Assembly (NCBI RefSeq): GCF_018555455.1
Contig: NZ_JAFEJU010000004.1
Span: 248,001-312,000 of the forward strand
DNA length: 64,000 nt
DNA from: Bifidobacterium colobi
GTDB taxonomy: Bacteria; Actinomycetota; Actinomycetes; Actinomycetales; Bifidobacteriaceae
Direction of reading: 5' to 3'
The notes under the pieces were generated by a model, which searched no databases, was not told where the DNA came from, and saw nothing but the letters and a program-made list of their open reading frames with translations. Made by a program: the position numbers and the translations under genes. Shown piece by piece: positions 55,100-64,000 of this stretch. Each line of letters starts with the position of its first letter. Position 1 is the first letter of the stretch.

Positions 55100-55169
55100 A
55101 CTTTAGCCTGTTTGCATAATCCGGTTATGTGTCAATACGCGCCATAGCCGTTTCTCTAAAGGAGTTTTT

Positions 55170-55607
55170 GTGGATTCTTCATACGCAATGCTTATCGTGA
55201 TGGTCGTGGTGATCGGCGGCATGATGTGGTGGCAGTCCAAGAAGGCCAAGCAGCAGCAGGCCGAGAAGCAGGATTTCCGGCGTAACCTGCAGCCGGGCAC
55301 CGAGGTCATCACCATCGGTCAGATCATCGGCAAGGTCGTGGAAGTCGATGAGCAGTACGAGGAGATCGTTATCGACTCCGAGGGATCCAAGCTGCGTTTC
55401 TCGTTCAACGGCATCGCCCGCGAGTACACTCGTCCGGCCTACGTGTCCGATGATGAGGTGGATGAGAACGGCAACCCGCTGCCGGACACCGATCAGGCTC
55501 AGGATGCTCCCACCAACGACGAGCCCGGCCAGGAGCCCATCGAAACCACCGTGGTTGACGACGCGAACAACACGGACGAAACCAAGAACAGCGACGAAAC
55601 GAAGTAA
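55170..55607 (+). CDS. yajC: Preprotein translocase subunit YajC
   Basis: YajC accompanies SecDF in the Sec complex. The 145-residue protein has one N-terminal membrane helix (about 6-20, AMLIVMVVVIGGMMWW), a basic stretch (KKAKQQQAEKQDF), then the conserved LQPGTEVITIGQIIGKV domain. The last ~50 residues are an acidic, N/D/T-rich tail longer than in E. coli YajC (110). The start is GTG 55170 after AAAGGAGTTTTT. secDF does not follow; apt does. Confidence 0.93.
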   Translation: MDSSYAMLIVMVVVIGGMMWWQSKKAKQQQAEKQDFRRNLQPGTEVITIGQIIGKVVEVDEQYEEIVIDSEGSKLRFSFNGIAREYTRPAYVSDDEVDENGNPLPDTDQAQDAPTNDEPGQEPIETTVVDDANNTDETKNSDETK

Positions 55608-55681
55608 TCTCGTAGTTGATTCCAAAGCCCACACGACCGTAAACGATCTTAGGATTCTGAAGACAACAGAGGCGATAAACT

Positions 55682-56263
55682 ATGGCACAGTCGGACATCA
55701 CCATCGAAGCACTGAGCACCGTCGGCCAAGAGGATGCCGAGTATCTGGTATCCCTGGTGCGTTCCGTACCCGGATTCCCGAAGGAAGGCATTATCTTCCG
55801 TGATTTCATGCCGGTTATCGCCGATCCGCGCGGCTTGAAGATTCTGTTGAAGGCCCTTGAACTGGCCCTGCCGGTCAAGCCTGAGGAATTCGATGCCATC
55901 GCCGGTCTGGAGTCCCGTGGATTCCTGTTCGGCCCGGCCCTCGCCGAGCATTTCGGAAAGGGCTTCATCGCCGTGCGCAAGGCCGGCAAGCTGCCTCCAG
56001 AAACCATCGGCGAGTCCTACGATCTGGAATACGGCACCGCAAGCGTGGAAATCGAAACCGAAGCCGTGTCCAAGGGCGAGCGTGTGCTCATCGTTGACGA
56101 TCTGATCGCCACCGGCGGCACCGCCAAGGCAGCCGCCGATCTTATCGAGAAGGCGGGTGGCACAGTGGCTGGCTTCAGCTTCGTGATGAAGCTGAACGGT
56201 TTGCCCGGCATCGAAAAGCTTGGTGATGTTCCGGTCAGCTCGCTGATTTCCATGCCAGCCTGA
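55682..56263 (+). CDS. apt: Adenine phosphoribosyltransferase
   Basis: Apt makes AMP from adenine and PRPP in purine salvage. The 193-residue protein has VPGFPKEGIIFRDF near the N-terminus, GLESRGFLFGPALA, VRKAGKLP, and the PRPP-binding VLIVDDLIATGGTAKAA (~137). ATG 55682 follows GAGGCGATAAACT. It sits between yajC and sucC, as in other bifidobacteria. A hairpin follows. Confidence 0.96.
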   Translation: MAQSDITIEALSTVGQEDAEYLVSLVRSVPGFPKEGIIFRDFMPVIADPRGLKILLKALELALPVKPEEFDAIAGLESRGFLFGPALAEHFGKGFIAVRKAGKLPPETIGESYDLEYGTASVEIETEAVSKGERVLIVDDLIATGGTAKAAADLIEKAGGTVAGFSFVMKLNGLPGIEKLGDVPVSSLISMPA

Positions 56264-56321
56264 GCGCCATCGGCATAGCCTGAGCGTCAAGCCGTCTCAC
56301 TTAGTAATTCCACGTTTTATT

Positions 56322-56356
56322 ATCCGGCATGTACCATGTACAGTTACATGCCGGAT
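56322..56356 (+). terminator. Hairpin between apt and sucC
   Basis: ATCCGGCATGTA pairs with TACATGCCGGAT over an 11-nt loop, followed by TATTCATTT. It is a probable terminator, 26 bp before sucC. Confidence 0.75.
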
Positions 56357-56381
56357 TATTCATTTCAGCAGGGAAGGATCC

Positions 56382-57584
56382 ATGGACCTTTACGAATACC
56401 AAGCACGAGAGCTGCTTGAGGAACAGGACATCCCCACCCCGGGTGCCATTTTCGCCCAGAATTCCCACGAGGTCGCAGAAGCCGCCGATAAAATCGGCTA
56501 CCCCTGCGTCATCAAGGCACAGGTGAAGATTGGCCACCGTGGTCAGGCGGGCGGCGTGAAGATCGCGCACAACCGCGACGAAGCCATCCTCGAATCGGAG
56601 AGCATTCTGCCGATGACCATCCACGGACACAAGGTGTCCGGTGTGCTGGTGGCCGAGGCCAAGAACATCATCCATGAATACTATGTGTCCATCTCCGTGG
56701 ATCGCACTTCCCGAGACTTCGACGTGCTCGCAACTGCCAACGGTGGCACCGAAGTCGAAGAGATCGCCAAGGAGCATCCGGAATCGGTCAAGCGCCTGCA
56801 CATCGAGGCATTGGGCGATTTCGATCTTGAAGCCGCCACCAAAATGGCCGAAAGCATCGGCTTCTACCACGCCGACGTGGATCAGGCCGCACAGATTCTG
56901 CTGAAGATGTGGCGCTGCTTCAAGGAGAACGACGCCACACTGGTGGAAATCAACCCGCTCGCCAAGATCGGTGACCCGGATGATGAGTCCAGCAAGCAAC
57001 TGTGCGCATTGGACGCCAAGATTTCCTTGGACGACAACGCCGCATTCCGTCACGATGGCTGGACTCGTTTTGAAGATCCGATTATCCCCGACCCGTTCGA
57101 GCAGAAGGCCCGCGAGCACGGCCTGCACTATGTGCATCTGCACGGTGAAGTCGGCGTTATTGGCAACGGCGCAGGGCTCGTGATGAGCTCGCTCGATGCC
57201 GTCTCCGGCGCGGGCGAGGAGCAGGGCACCGGCATCAAGCCGGCCAACTTCCTGGACATCGGCGGCGGCGCTTCCGCAGCGGTTATGGCCCAGAGCCTTG
57301 AGATCGTGCTGTCCGATCCGCAGGTGGAGTCGGTGTTCATCAACGTGTACGGTGGCATCACCTCCTGCGTGGAGGTGGCCAACGGCATTCTCGAAGCCGT
57401 CAAGACCTTGGGCAGCTCCAAGCCCATCGTGGTGCGTTTCGACGGCAATGCCGCCGAAGAGGGTCTGCATATCCTCGCCGAGGCCGCTAATCCGATCATC
57501 CATGTGGCTGAAACCATGGAGGGCGCTGCCCAGAAGGCCGCACAGCTGGCGGCCGAAGCCACTTCGTCCAAGGAGGTTCGCTGA
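56382..57584 (+). CDS. sucC: Succinyl-CoA synthetase beta subunit
   Basis: SucC is the ATP-grasp subunit of succinyl-CoA synthetase, which interconverts succinyl-CoA and succinate with ATP/GTP formation. The 400-residue protein starts [20 protein letters not shown], has [26 protein letters not shown] and [16 protein letters not shown], all family landmarks. ATG 56382 follows AGGGAAGGATCC. It is coupled to sucD by TGATG. Bifidobacteria lack a full TCA cycle, so the pair probably serves succinyl-CoA supply for biosynthesis. Confidence 0.96.
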   Translation: MDLYEYQARELLEEQDIPTPGAIFAQNSHEVAEAADKIGYPCVIKAQVKIGHRGQAGGVKIAHNRDEAILESESILPMTIHGHKVSGVLVAEAKNIIHEYYVSISVDRTSRDFDVLATANGGTEVEEIAKEHPESVKRLHIEALGDFDLEAATKMAESIGFYHADVDQAAQILLKMWRCFKENDATLVEINPLAKIGDPDDESSKQLCALDAKISLDDNAAFRHDGWTRFEDPIIPDPFEQKAREHGLHYVHLHGEVGVIGNGAGLVMSSLDAVSGAGEEQGTGIKPANFLDIGGGASAAVMAQSLEIVLSDPQVESVFINVYGGITSCVEVANGILEAVKTLGSSKPIVVRFDGNAAEEGLHILAEAANPIIHVAETMEGAAQKAAQLAAEATSSKEVR

Positions 57585-58495
57585 TGCTGTTCATCGAAGA
57601 CGGCGCTCCCGTTATCGTGCAGGGCATGACCGGTCATCAGGGCATGACTCACACCGCACGCATGCTGAAGGCCGGCACCAACATTGTTGGCGGCGTGAAT
57701 CCACGCAAGGCCGGCACGTCGGTGACCTTCGCCGCATCCCGCAACGGTGAGGACGCGGACATTCCGGTGTTCGCCACCTGTGCGGAAGCACGTGAAGCCA
57801 CTGGCGCCAAGGCCAGCGTGGTGTTCGTGCCGCCGCGCTTCGCCAAGAACGCCGTGGTCGAAGCCGTGGAAGCCGGCATCGAACTCATTGTGGTCATCAC
57901 CGAAGGCATTCCGGTCGCCGATTCCGCATACTTCGTTGAGCTGGCGCTCGAAAAGGGCGTGCGCATCATCGGCCCGAACTGCCCTGGTCTGGTTACCTTG
58001 GGCGAACCGGGCGTGAACCTCGGCATCATTCCCGATGGCATTGTTGGCCGTGGCCCGCTGGGTCTGGTCTCCAAGTCCGGTACGCTCACCTACCAGCTGA
58101 TGGGCGAGCTCTCCGACATCGGCTTCACCGCATGCCTGGGTGCCGGCGGCGACCCGATTGTGGGCACCACGCTGCTCGAAGCATTGGAGGCATTCGAAGC
58201 CGACCCCAACACCAAGGCCGTGATGATGATCGGTGAGATCGGTGGATTCGCCGAACAGGAGGCCGCCGCTTGGGCCAAGGAGCATATGACCAAGCCGGTT
58301 GTTGCGTATATCGCCGGTTTCACCGCTCCCGAGGGCAAGCAGATGGGTCACGCCGGCGCTATTGTGTCCGGCGGTAAGGGCACTGCTCAAGACAAGAAGA
58401 ACGCGCTTGAAGCCGCTGGCATTCCGGTGGGCAAGACCCCGGGCCAGGCAGCGCAAATCATGCGCGGTATTCTCGCCGAACGCCATATCATCTGA
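57584..58495 (+). CDS. sucD: Succinyl-CoA synthetase alpha subunit
   Basis: SucD binds CoA and carries the phosphorylated histidine. The 303-residue protein has [12 protein letters not shown] near 13, VNPRKAG, a CoA-binding Rossmann region, IGPNCPGL, and the active-site histidine in GHAGAIV (~260). The ATG overlaps the sucC stop. The next gene is a DUF6350 membrane protein 20 bp later, as in mycobacteria (sucD-perM). Confidence 0.96.
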   Translation: MLFIEDGAPVIVQGMTGHQGMTHTARMLKAGTNIVGGVNPRKAGTSVTFAASRNGEDADIPVFATCAEAREATGAKASVVFVPPRFAKNAVVEAVEAGIELIVVITEGIPVADSAYFVELALEKGVRIIGPNCPGLVTLGEPGVNLGIIPDGIVGRGPLGLVSKSGTLTYQLMGELSDIGFTACLGAGGDPIVGTTLLEALEAFEADPNTKAVMMIGEIGGFAEQEAAAWAKEHMTKPVVAYIAGFTAPEGKQMGHAGAIVSGGKGTAQDKKNALEAAGIPVGKTPGQAAQIMRGILAERHII

Positions 58496-58515
58496 TCGCC
58501 TACAGAACGGTCTTT

Positions 58516-59844
58516 ATGAAAACATTGATACGCCAATGGGTGCGGGGGATTGTTGTAGCCCTCGCATCCATGGCAGTATACGCCATCGCTCTCGGCTGCT
58601 TCATCTCACTGATGCTGCTGGTCATCTCCATGGAGGAGGGCGGCGACAATCTCACCGGCAGCACAGTGCCGCTGACTCAAGCGATAGTGTTGCTCAGCGA
58701 GGGATCCGGATTCGAAACTGATTCGATAACTCTTACGATTGTCCCGCTGCTGCTCACCTTCATGTTGGTTTGGCTGATCGATTCCATCGCGGTACGTCTG
58801 AAAGCGGTGGGCATTCAGGAATTCACAGCCGGACTGCTTGCATGGCTTATCATCAACCAGTTGTTCAGGCAATCGTTGAACGGCGGCCTTGTTGATGCGC
58901 AGTGGCTCACCCTGTGCAAAGCCGGTCTGATATATGCGCTCGGCTATGCGGTGGCCACGTTGTTCCATACCGATGTGTTATCAACGCTGAACAAACAGCT
59001 GCATCGCCTGCTCTCCGATCAATCCGTACGTTGCATCAAGCTCGGCGTTATGCTCGGAGCACTGATTCTTGGACTGTATCTGCTTGCCGGACTGATTACC
59101 GTCATCATATGGATCGTGCTCAACCATGATGCGGTAGTCTCCATCTACGAGATGTCCGGCATGGAAAACGGATCACGCGTACTCACCACGATTGCCATGA
59201 TTATCTGGCTGCCGAATGTGATGATCTGGGCCATCTCCTGGCTGTTCGGCGCGGGCTTCGCCATCGGTGATCTTGCCAATTTCACACTGTGGGTCGGCCA
59301 GTCGAACTCGTTGCCAGCCGTTCCCGCGTTCGGTATTTTCCCCGAACCGGTTGCCAGCGATCTATGGCGTACGGTGGCCATGGTCACGCCATTTGCGATT
59401 GCCGTTGTCACTGGCCTGCTCGTGCTCTTCCTGCCGCAAGGATTCCGGTACCGGCCTATGAAGGCTCGCGATGCGCGCATTCGCAGTGCAATGATCTTCG
59501 ATCTGCTGTATCCAGCAGTGGCATTCTCGATCAGCGCCGTACTGGTTTCACTCGGCTCCACATTGCTGTTCGCATTGTCCAATGGTTCGCTCGGCAAGCA
59601 TCGCCTCGCACATGTAGGCGTTGATGTTATGGTTTCCACACGCACCGTGGGCCATCCCACCGCGCTTGGACTGGCCACGGCATGGCTCGTCGCGTTGATT
59701 GGCACAGCGCTTGTTTTTTCGATATTCTGGATAGTTGGAAAAACCAAGTCTTCCAACACCACTGTTCATACGGCTCGCAGCACCGCTTCCAAGCCGCAGT
59801 CAGACGTGTCACAATCCCAAGAACCCAAGGAGGAACAAGGATGA
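58516..59844 (+). CDS. DUF6350 multi-spanning membrane protein (PerM-like)
   Basis: This 442-residue integral membrane protein has about 9-10 hydrophobic segments and a polar ~40-residue cytoplasmic tail ([20 protein letters not shown]). Its sequence and its position between sucD and purH match the actinobacterial DUF6350 family, whose mycobacterial member PerM (Rv0955) supports cell division under stress. A similar envelope/division role is inferred. ATG 58516 has weak upstream purines. Its stop overlaps the purH ATG (ATGA). The gene purN, often found next to purH here, is absent. Confidence 0.8.
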   Translation: MKTLIRQWVRGIVVALASMAVYAIALGCFISLMLLVISMEEGGDNLTGSTVPLTQAIVLLSEGSGFETDSITLTIVPLLLTFMLVWLIDSIAVRLKAVGIQEFTAGLLAWLIINQLFRQSLNGGLVDAQWLTLCKAGLIYALGYAVATLFHTDVLSTLNKQLHRLLSDQSVRCIKLGVMLGALILGLYLLAGLITVIIWIVLNHDAVVSIYEMSGMENGSRVLTTIAMIIWLPNVMIWAISWLFGAGFAIGDLANFTLWVGQSNSLPAVPAFGIFPEPVASDLWRTVAMVTPFAIAVVTGLLVLFLPQGFRYRPMKARDARIRSAMIFDLLYPAVAFSISAVLVSLGSTLLFALSNGSLGKHRLAHVGVDVMVSTRTVGHPTALGLATAWLVALIGTALVFSIFWIVGKTKSSNTTVHTARSTASKPQSDVSQSQEPKEEQG

Positions 59845-61478
59845 CAAACACGAACAGGCCGATACGACGGGCACTGGTTTCCGTTTTCCATAAGGAGGGA
59901 ATCGAAGTACTCGCCGACGCGTTCGTGAAGGCAGGTACCGAAGTCGTGTCCACCGGCTCGACCGCCAAGAAGCTCCAAGAACTCGGCGTCAAGGTCACTG
60001 AGGTGTCCGACGTCACCGGTTTCCCCGAATGCCTGGATGGACGCGTCAAGACGCTGCATCCGTACATTCATGCCGGCATTCTGGCTGATATGACCAACCC
60101 CGAGCATGCCAAGCAGCTTGAGGAATTCGGCATCAAGCCGTTCGATCTGGTTGTGGTCAACCTCTACCCGTTCGCCGACACCGTGCGCTCCGGCGCCAAC
60201 GAGGCCGACACCATCGAGAAAATCGACATCGGCGGCCCGTCCATGGTGCGTGGCGCTGCCAAGAACCATGCCACTGTGGCGATCATCACCGATCCGGCCG
60301 ATTACGCACTGGTGGCCTCCCGTGTGGCCGACGGCACTGGCTTCTCGCTGGAAGAACGCAAGTGGCTTGCTGCCAAGGCATTCGCCCACACTGCCGCCTA
60401 CGATGCCACGATTAACGAGTGGACCGCCAAGCATTGGCCGAAGCCCGCATCCCTGGACACCGTGGAAGTGGATACGGACGATCAGGGCACTGAAGTCAAC
60501 TCCCAGAAGTTCCCGGCCCAGTACACCCGCACCTGGGATCGCGCGCATACGCTGCGTTACGGCGAGAACTCCCACCAGCAGGCCGCCCTGTACATCGACC
60601 CGCTGAACCAGACCGGTTTCGCCCACGCCGAGCAGCTCGGCGGCAAGCCGATGAGCTACAACAACTACGTGGATGCCGATGCCGCATGGCGCACTGTGTG
60701 GGATATGGCTCCCTCCATTGCCGTAGCTGTGGTCAAGCACAACAATCCGTGCGGCCTGGCCATCGGCGCAACCGCTGCCGAAGCACACAAGAAGGCTCAT
60801 GCCTGCGATCCGATGAGCGCCTACGGTGGCGTGATTGCCTGCAATTCGAAGGTCACTCTTGAAATGGCCGAAAGCGTGCGTCCGATCTTCACTGAGGTGA
60901 TCGTCGCCCCGGATTATGACGCTGAGGCATTGGAACTGCTGAAGACCAAGAAGAAGAACCTGCGCATCCTGAAGGTCGCGGAACCGCCGAAGGGCCACGA
61001 GTCCATCCGTCAGATCGACGGTGGTCTTCTGGTGCAGGATACCGATCTGATCAACGCCACCGGTGATGATCCGGATGCGTGGAAGCTGGTCGCCGGCGAG
61101 GCCGCCGATGCGGACACACTCAAGAATCTGGTGTTCGCTTGGCGTGCGATTCGCTGCGTGAAGTCCAACGCTATTCTGCTGGCTCACGATCAGGCCACGG
61201 TGGGCATCGGCATGGGCCAGGTCAACCGTGTGGATTCCTGCCATCTTGCCGTTGAGCGTGCCAACACGCTGGCTGATGGTGCCGACCGCGCCACCGGTTC
61301 CGTTGCCGCATCCGACGCGTTCTTCCCGTTCGCCGATGGCGCTCAGGTGCTTATCGACGCTGGTGTGAAGGCCATTGTGCAGCCCGGTGGCTCCATCCGT
61401 GATGAGGAAGTCATCGAAGCTGCCAAGAAGGCCGGCGTGACCATGTATCTGACCGGTACCCGTCACTTCTTCCACTGA
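59841..61478 (+). CDS. purH: Bifunctional AICAR transformylase/IMP cyclohydrolase
   Basis: PurH performs the last two steps of IMP synthesis. The 545-residue protein has an N-terminal MGS-like IMP cyclohydrolase domain ([44 protein letters not shown]) and a C-terminal transformylase domain ([41 protein letters not shown]). ATG 59841 follows AAGGAGGAACAAGG and overlaps the DUF6350 stop by 4 nt; upstream frame is inside that gene. A strong terminator follows. Confidence 0.97.
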   Translation: MTNTNRPIRRALVSVFHKEGIEVLADAFVKAGTEVVSTGSTAKKLQELGVKVTEVSDVTGFPECLDGRVKTLHPYIHAGILADMTNPEHAKQLEEFGIKPFDLVVVNLYPFADTVRSGANEADTIEKIDIGGPSMVRGAAKNHATVAIITDPADYALVASRVADGTGFSLEERKWLAAKAFAHTAAYDATINEWTAKHWPKPASLDTVEVDTDDQGTEVNSQKFPAQYTRTWDRAHTLRYGENSHQQAALYIDPLNQTGFAHAEQLGGKPMSYNNYVDADAAWRTVWDMAPSIAVAVVKHNNPCGLAIGATAAEAHKKAHACDPMSAYGGVIACNSKVTLEMAESVRPIFTEVIVAPDYDAEALELLKTKKKNLRILKVAEPPKGHESIRQIDGGLLVQDTDLINATGDDPDAWKLVAGEAADADTLKNLVFAWRAIRCVKSNAILLAHDQATVGIGMGQVNRVDSCHLAVERANTLADGADRATGSVAASDAFFPFADGAQVLIDAGVKAIVQPGGSIRDEEVIEAAKKAGVTMYLTGTRHFFH

Positions 61479-61511
61479 TCGGTAGCTGATTCACGATCAG
61501 CCGATAATCAA

Positions 61512-61547
61512 TAGGGCTCCTCTCGACTATGGTTGAGAGGAGCCCTA
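61512..61547 (+). terminator. Terminator after purH
   Basis: TAGGGCTCCTCTC pairs with GAGAGGAGCCCTA over a 10-nt loop, an unusually strong hairpin, but the flanking sequence is not T-rich. Confidence 0.8.
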
Positions 61548-61585
61548 GCATTACATCCGAGTACCAAGCACACGAAAGAATACCC

Positions 61586-61888
61586 ATGCACAATCATCCT
61601 TTTGTATCCGAAGCGCATGAAGGCAAGCCATGGTTCGAATGGATCATCCTCGCCATTGTGGCAATCATCACCGTTGTGGCTGGTCTTGGATACACGATGG
61701 CCGCCACGGTATTGCTTTCCGTGACGGCCATCGTTACCGGGCTTATTCGTTTAATCATGCGTGAGAAAAGCCCATGGAAAGTACGCTCAGTGGCGTTCGA
61801 CTCCTTCATCGGCATTGCTCTGGGAATCGGACTGCTCGTCACGTACTTCAGCTTCTTCGGACTGTTCCCCGCTAACCTCATTCACTAG
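61586..61888 (+). CDS. DUF3017 small membrane protein
   Basis: This 100-residue protein has three hydrophobic segments: WIILAIVAIITVVAGLGY, TVLLSVTAIVTGLIRLIM and an FIGIALGIGLLVTYFSFFG helix. It matches the actinobacterial DUF3017 family, usually encoded next to purH/folD; function unknown. ATG 61586 follows AAAGAATACCC; the GTG at 61529 lies in the purH terminator and is rejected. Its last 102 bp overlap the 3' end of the aquaporin gene on the opposite strand. Confidence 0.75.
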   Translation: MHNHPFVSEAHEGKPWFEWIILAIVAIITVVAGLGYTMAATVLLSVTAIVTGLIRLIMREKSPWKVRSVAFDSFIGIALGIGLLVTYFSFFGLFPANLIH

Positions 61889-62758
61889 GTCCAGCTTCTC
61901 CTGAGCGGCGGAATCATCAGCGGAAAGACCAAGTCCTTCCAAACCATTCTCACCCTCAGCAGCCTTGTCGGCATCAGCCTTGACGGCCACCGGCTTGGGA
62001 GCCACGGCCATCTGCACCAGAATAATCGCCAAAGCCACAATGGCTGCGGCGAGCACCGGAGCAACCCAGAAGATCCAGAGCTGAGCTGCTGGATTCTGAG
62101 TCAGACCCTGGTTCATGGCAGCCAAAGCGATACCGGTCGAGCGAGCCGGGTTCAGACCAGCGCCGGTCACCGGATAGCTGATGGCCACGGCAAGCGCGTA
62201 TGCGCCACCCATGGTCAGCGCATAACGGTCAGCGGAAGCATCGGTCTTGCCCATGGTGGACATGGCGGCGGCCACCACGATCAGCGTGGCCACAACCTCC
62301 ACCACAATCGCCAGCACACTGGAGAACGTGATGCCGTACTGGGTCAGCAGGGAATAGGACACGGAACCCTGCTCAAAGCCATTGACAGCGGGGGAGAGCC
62401 ACACCTTGGCGGCGACCTGCTCGGAGGTCGGCAGCAGCTTGACCACAACAAAAGCAGCGGCGATTGCACCAATCACCTGGGCGATCACATACAGCACACC
62501 ATCCACAAGCTTGGTCTTGGAGGTGAGCACAGCGGCCACGGTAACGGCCGGGTTCAAATGAGCGCCGGACACGCGGGCGAACAGAGCGGTGATCACCGCG
62601 TAGGCGAGACCGGTCGCCAGCGGTGCAAAGACCACGTTAATGCCATAAACGGCGGAACCCCAAGTGGTGAACGCGTAGATAGCGAAGCACAACAGAAGGC
62701 TGCCGGCCAATTCGGCGCATACGCGCAAAGCCAGCGGCTGTTGCTTAGTTTCTTCCAT
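61787..62758 (-). CDS. MIP-family channel, aquaporin type
   Basis: This 323-residue protein has six helices and two NPA motifs: AHLNPAVT (NPA 69-71) and GLNPARS (NPA 203-205); S207 after NPAR is typical of water-selective aquaporins rather than glycerol facilitators. The C-terminal ~70 residues (from about 255) form a polar, E/S/D-rich tail that is not part of the channel. Its 3' end overlaps the DUF3017 gene antisense. ATG 62758 starts MEETKQQP. A divergent promoter region separates it from the pseudouridine synthase. Confidence 0.88.
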   Translation of the reverse strand: MEETKQQPLALRVCAELAGSLLLCFAIYAFTTWGSAVYGINVVFAPLATGLAYAVITALFARVSGAHLNPAVTVAAVLTSKTKLVDGVLYVIAQVIGAIAAAFVVVKLLPTSEQVAAKVWLSPAVNGFEQGSVSYSLLTQYGITFSSVLAIVVEVVATLIVVAAAMSTMGKTDASADRYALTMGGAYALAVAISYPVTGAGLNPARSTGIALAAMNQGLTQNPAAQLWIFWVAPVLAAAIVALAIILVQMAVAPKPVAVKADADKAAEGENGLEGLGLSADDSAAQEKLDLVNEVSGEQSEEAEVRDEQSDSQSNADEGVERH

Positions 62759-62962
62759 AGGTACTAATCCTTTTCATCTGTTTCGAATGCGGGCGAACCC
62801 ACACAAACGGTTGCCAGTCTAGCAGCAGTCCGCCTCTCTGGTATGATGAAGTGGTTGGAAATGGCTGAGAATTATTCAGCCAGCCAATTCTTGGAATAAA
62901 TTTGTATGAAACGCAGACTGATTGTTGATTGCTGCAGTCTGCCCGGCCACGTTGGGAGAACG

Positions 62963-63733
62963 ATGCCAAACGCATATTCTCGCGCCCAGAAGGCGCATGA
63001 TGATTCCAATTCCATTCGTCTGCAGAAGCTGCTTGCCCAAGCCGGTTTCGGTTCCCGCCGTAAGTGCGAGGAAATGATCACCGATGGCCGCGTTGAGGTG
63101 GACGGCGAACTGGTCACCGAACTCGGTTCCCGTGTGAATCCCAAAACGCAGCAGGTTCGTGTGGACGGTTCCCGTGTACGCGTGAACCCGAACCATGTGA
63201 CTCTTGCGCTGAACAAACCGCGCAAGGTGCTCTCCGCCATGGATGACCCGAAGGGCCGCTACACGCTGCGCGACATTGTGGGAGACAAGTACGAGCGCAT
63301 CTTCCACATGGGCCGCTTGGATTACGATTCCGAGGGCCTGATTCTCATGACCAATGACGGCGAACTGTCCCAGCACGTCATGCATCCGAAGTATGAGGTC
63401 GAGAAGACCTATGTGGCCACTGTGGAGGGTCGCTTGTCCGGTACTGTGTGCCGCCGCTTGGTGAAGACCGGCGTGCAGCTGGATGACGGCTGGATCAAGC
63501 TCGATCACTGCGCCATCATCGACGCCAACCGTGATTACACGATGGTCAAGGTGGTGCTGCATTCCGGCAAGAACCGTATTGTGCGCCGCATCTTCGGTTC
63601 CATCGGTTTCCCGGTGAAGCGCCTGGTGCGCACGCAGATCGGCCCGATCAAGCTCGGCGACCTGAAGTCCGGTTCCTACCGCGTGCTTTCCCAGACTGAG
63701 GTTCGTTCACTGTCCAAGGAGGTTGGCCTGTGA
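62963..63733 (+). CDS. RsuA/RluB-type 23S/16S rRNA pseudouridine synthase
   Basis: This 256-residue protein has an N-terminal S4 domain (RLQKLLAQAGFGSRRKCEEM, VDGELVTELG) and the pseudouridine synthase core with the catalytic aspartate in MGRLDYDSEGLILMTNDG (~116-133) and the KNRIVRRIF motif. It belongs to the RsuA/RluB group that modifies single rRNA uridines; the target (23S U2605 or 16S U516 by E. coli numbering) is not resolvable. ATG 62963 follows GGGAGAACG. A GTGA overlap leads into cmk, the usual rluB-cmk/der arrangement of Actinomycetota. Confidence 0.93.
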   Translation: MPNAYSRAQKAHDDSNSIRLQKLLAQAGFGSRRKCEEMITDGRVEVDGELVTELGSRVNPKTQQVRVDGSRVRVNPNHVTLALNKPRKVLSAMDDPKGRYTLRDIVGDKYERIFHMGRLDYDSEGLILMTNDGELSQHVMHPKYEVEKTYVATVEGRLSGTVCRRLVKTGVQLDDGWIKLDHCAIIDANRDYTMVKVVLHSGKNRIVRRIFGSIGFPVKRLVRTQIGPIKLGDLKSGSYRVLSQTEVRSLSKEVGL

Positions 63734-64000
63734 TTCGCGTTGCCATTGACGGCCCCGCCGGCGTGGGCAAATCGTCCACATCCAAGGCGCTGGCCAAGTA
63801 TTTCGGATACGCTTACCTGGACACGGGTGCCATGTACCGCGCCTGCGCATGGTGGTGCCTGAAGCAGGGCATCGATCTGGATGCCGAAACCGTGGATGAG
63901 CGCGAAGTGACCGAAGCGGTGGGCGAATTCTTCACCGGCGATCACTTCGACATTTCCGTGGATCCGGATGATCCGCGCGTGTTCGCCAATGGCGAGGATA
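63730..64000 (+). CDS. cmk: Cytidylate kinase, 5' part (likely Cmk-Der fusion)
   Basis: The gene starts at GTG 63730, overlapping the pseudouridine synthase stop (GTGA), and runs past the window end. The first 90 residues show the Cmk P-loop IDGPAGVGKSSTSKALA at about 5-21 and YLDTGAMYRACAW, the CMP-binding segment. Cmk phosphorylates CMP and dCMP. In bifidobacteria this domain is commonly fused to the GTPase Der (EngA), which would lie downstream of this window; that part cannot be confirmed here. Confidence 0.92.
   Translation, partial: MIRVAIDGPAGVGKSSTSKALAKYFGYAYLDTGAMYRACAWWCLKQGIDLDAETVDEREVTEAVGEFFTGDHFDISVDPDDPRVFANGED

Noticed and set aside
61529-61585. Longer DUF3017 start at 61529
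   Set aside because: It lies inside the purH terminator hairpin and has no ribosome-binding site.

Overview
The window is chromosomal DNA of a Bifidobacterium (high-GC Actinomycetota). The evidence is the protein sequences, frequent GTG/TTG starts with strong Shine-Dalgarno sites, actinobacterial-type LexA boxes (CGAAC-N4-GTTCG), an L-lactate dehydrogenase of bifidobacterial type, and two conserved actinobacterial orders: uvrA-uvrC-aroE-rapZ-whiA-pgk-tpiA-secG-ldh, and sucC-sucD-DUF6350-purH. The species cannot be fixed from the sequence alone. I see no phage, integrase, intact insertion sequence or CRISPR array.

Layout. Positions 1-5.1 kb hold a Wadjet (JetABC/MksFEB-like) SMC plasmid-defence operon, cut by the window edge, with no jetD visible downstream. 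Positions 5.1-12 kb are accessory: a nitroreductase-like (NimA) gene fragment, mazG, an excisionase-type antitoxin with a decayed PIN toxin, an MFS exporter behind a leader peptide and intrinsic terminator, a VOC protein, an EamA exporter, a GNAT acetyltransferase and three tiny genes including DUF4160 and DUF2316. Positions 11.9-28.5 kb are mostly core: an AAHS-type MFS carrier, nucleotide excision repair (uvrA behind a LexA box, uvrC), aroE, rapZ, whiA, glycolysis (pgk, tpiA), secG, ldh, a HAD phosphatase and an ADP-ribosylglycohydrolase/PfkB-kinase pair.

Positions 28.6-34.5 kb concern amino acids: an HTH-aminotransferase fusion with its own operators, a MetE-like methyltransferase, a BrnQ carrier and a second aminotransferase. 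Positions 34.6-40.7 kb carry tal and tkt (pentose-phosphate/bifid shunt) divergent from hrcA-dnaJ, with a CIRCE operator between them. Positions 40.8-44.4 kb hold a fructosamine-kinase-like gene, uppP, a PAC2 protein and five tRNAs (Gly, Cys, Val, Val, Gly). Positions 44.4-49.7 kb form a glycoside locus: a TetR regulator, three inverted-repeat operators, an MFS sugar carrier, a GH3 beta-glucosidase and an aquaglyceroporin.

Positions 49.8-64 kb are core again: thrS, yebC, ruvC, ruvA-ruvB (LexA box before ruvA), yajC, apt, sucCD, a DUF6350/PerM-like membrane protein, purH, DUF3017, an aquaporin whose 3' end overlaps DUF3017 antisense, a pseudouridine synthase and the start of cmk.

The points most worth a second look are the leader-peptide/terminator switch before the MFS exporter (8653-8754), the HTH-aminotransferase fusion with clustered TTGAAC operators, and a two-copy hairpin whose loop is conserved while its stems are unrelated.
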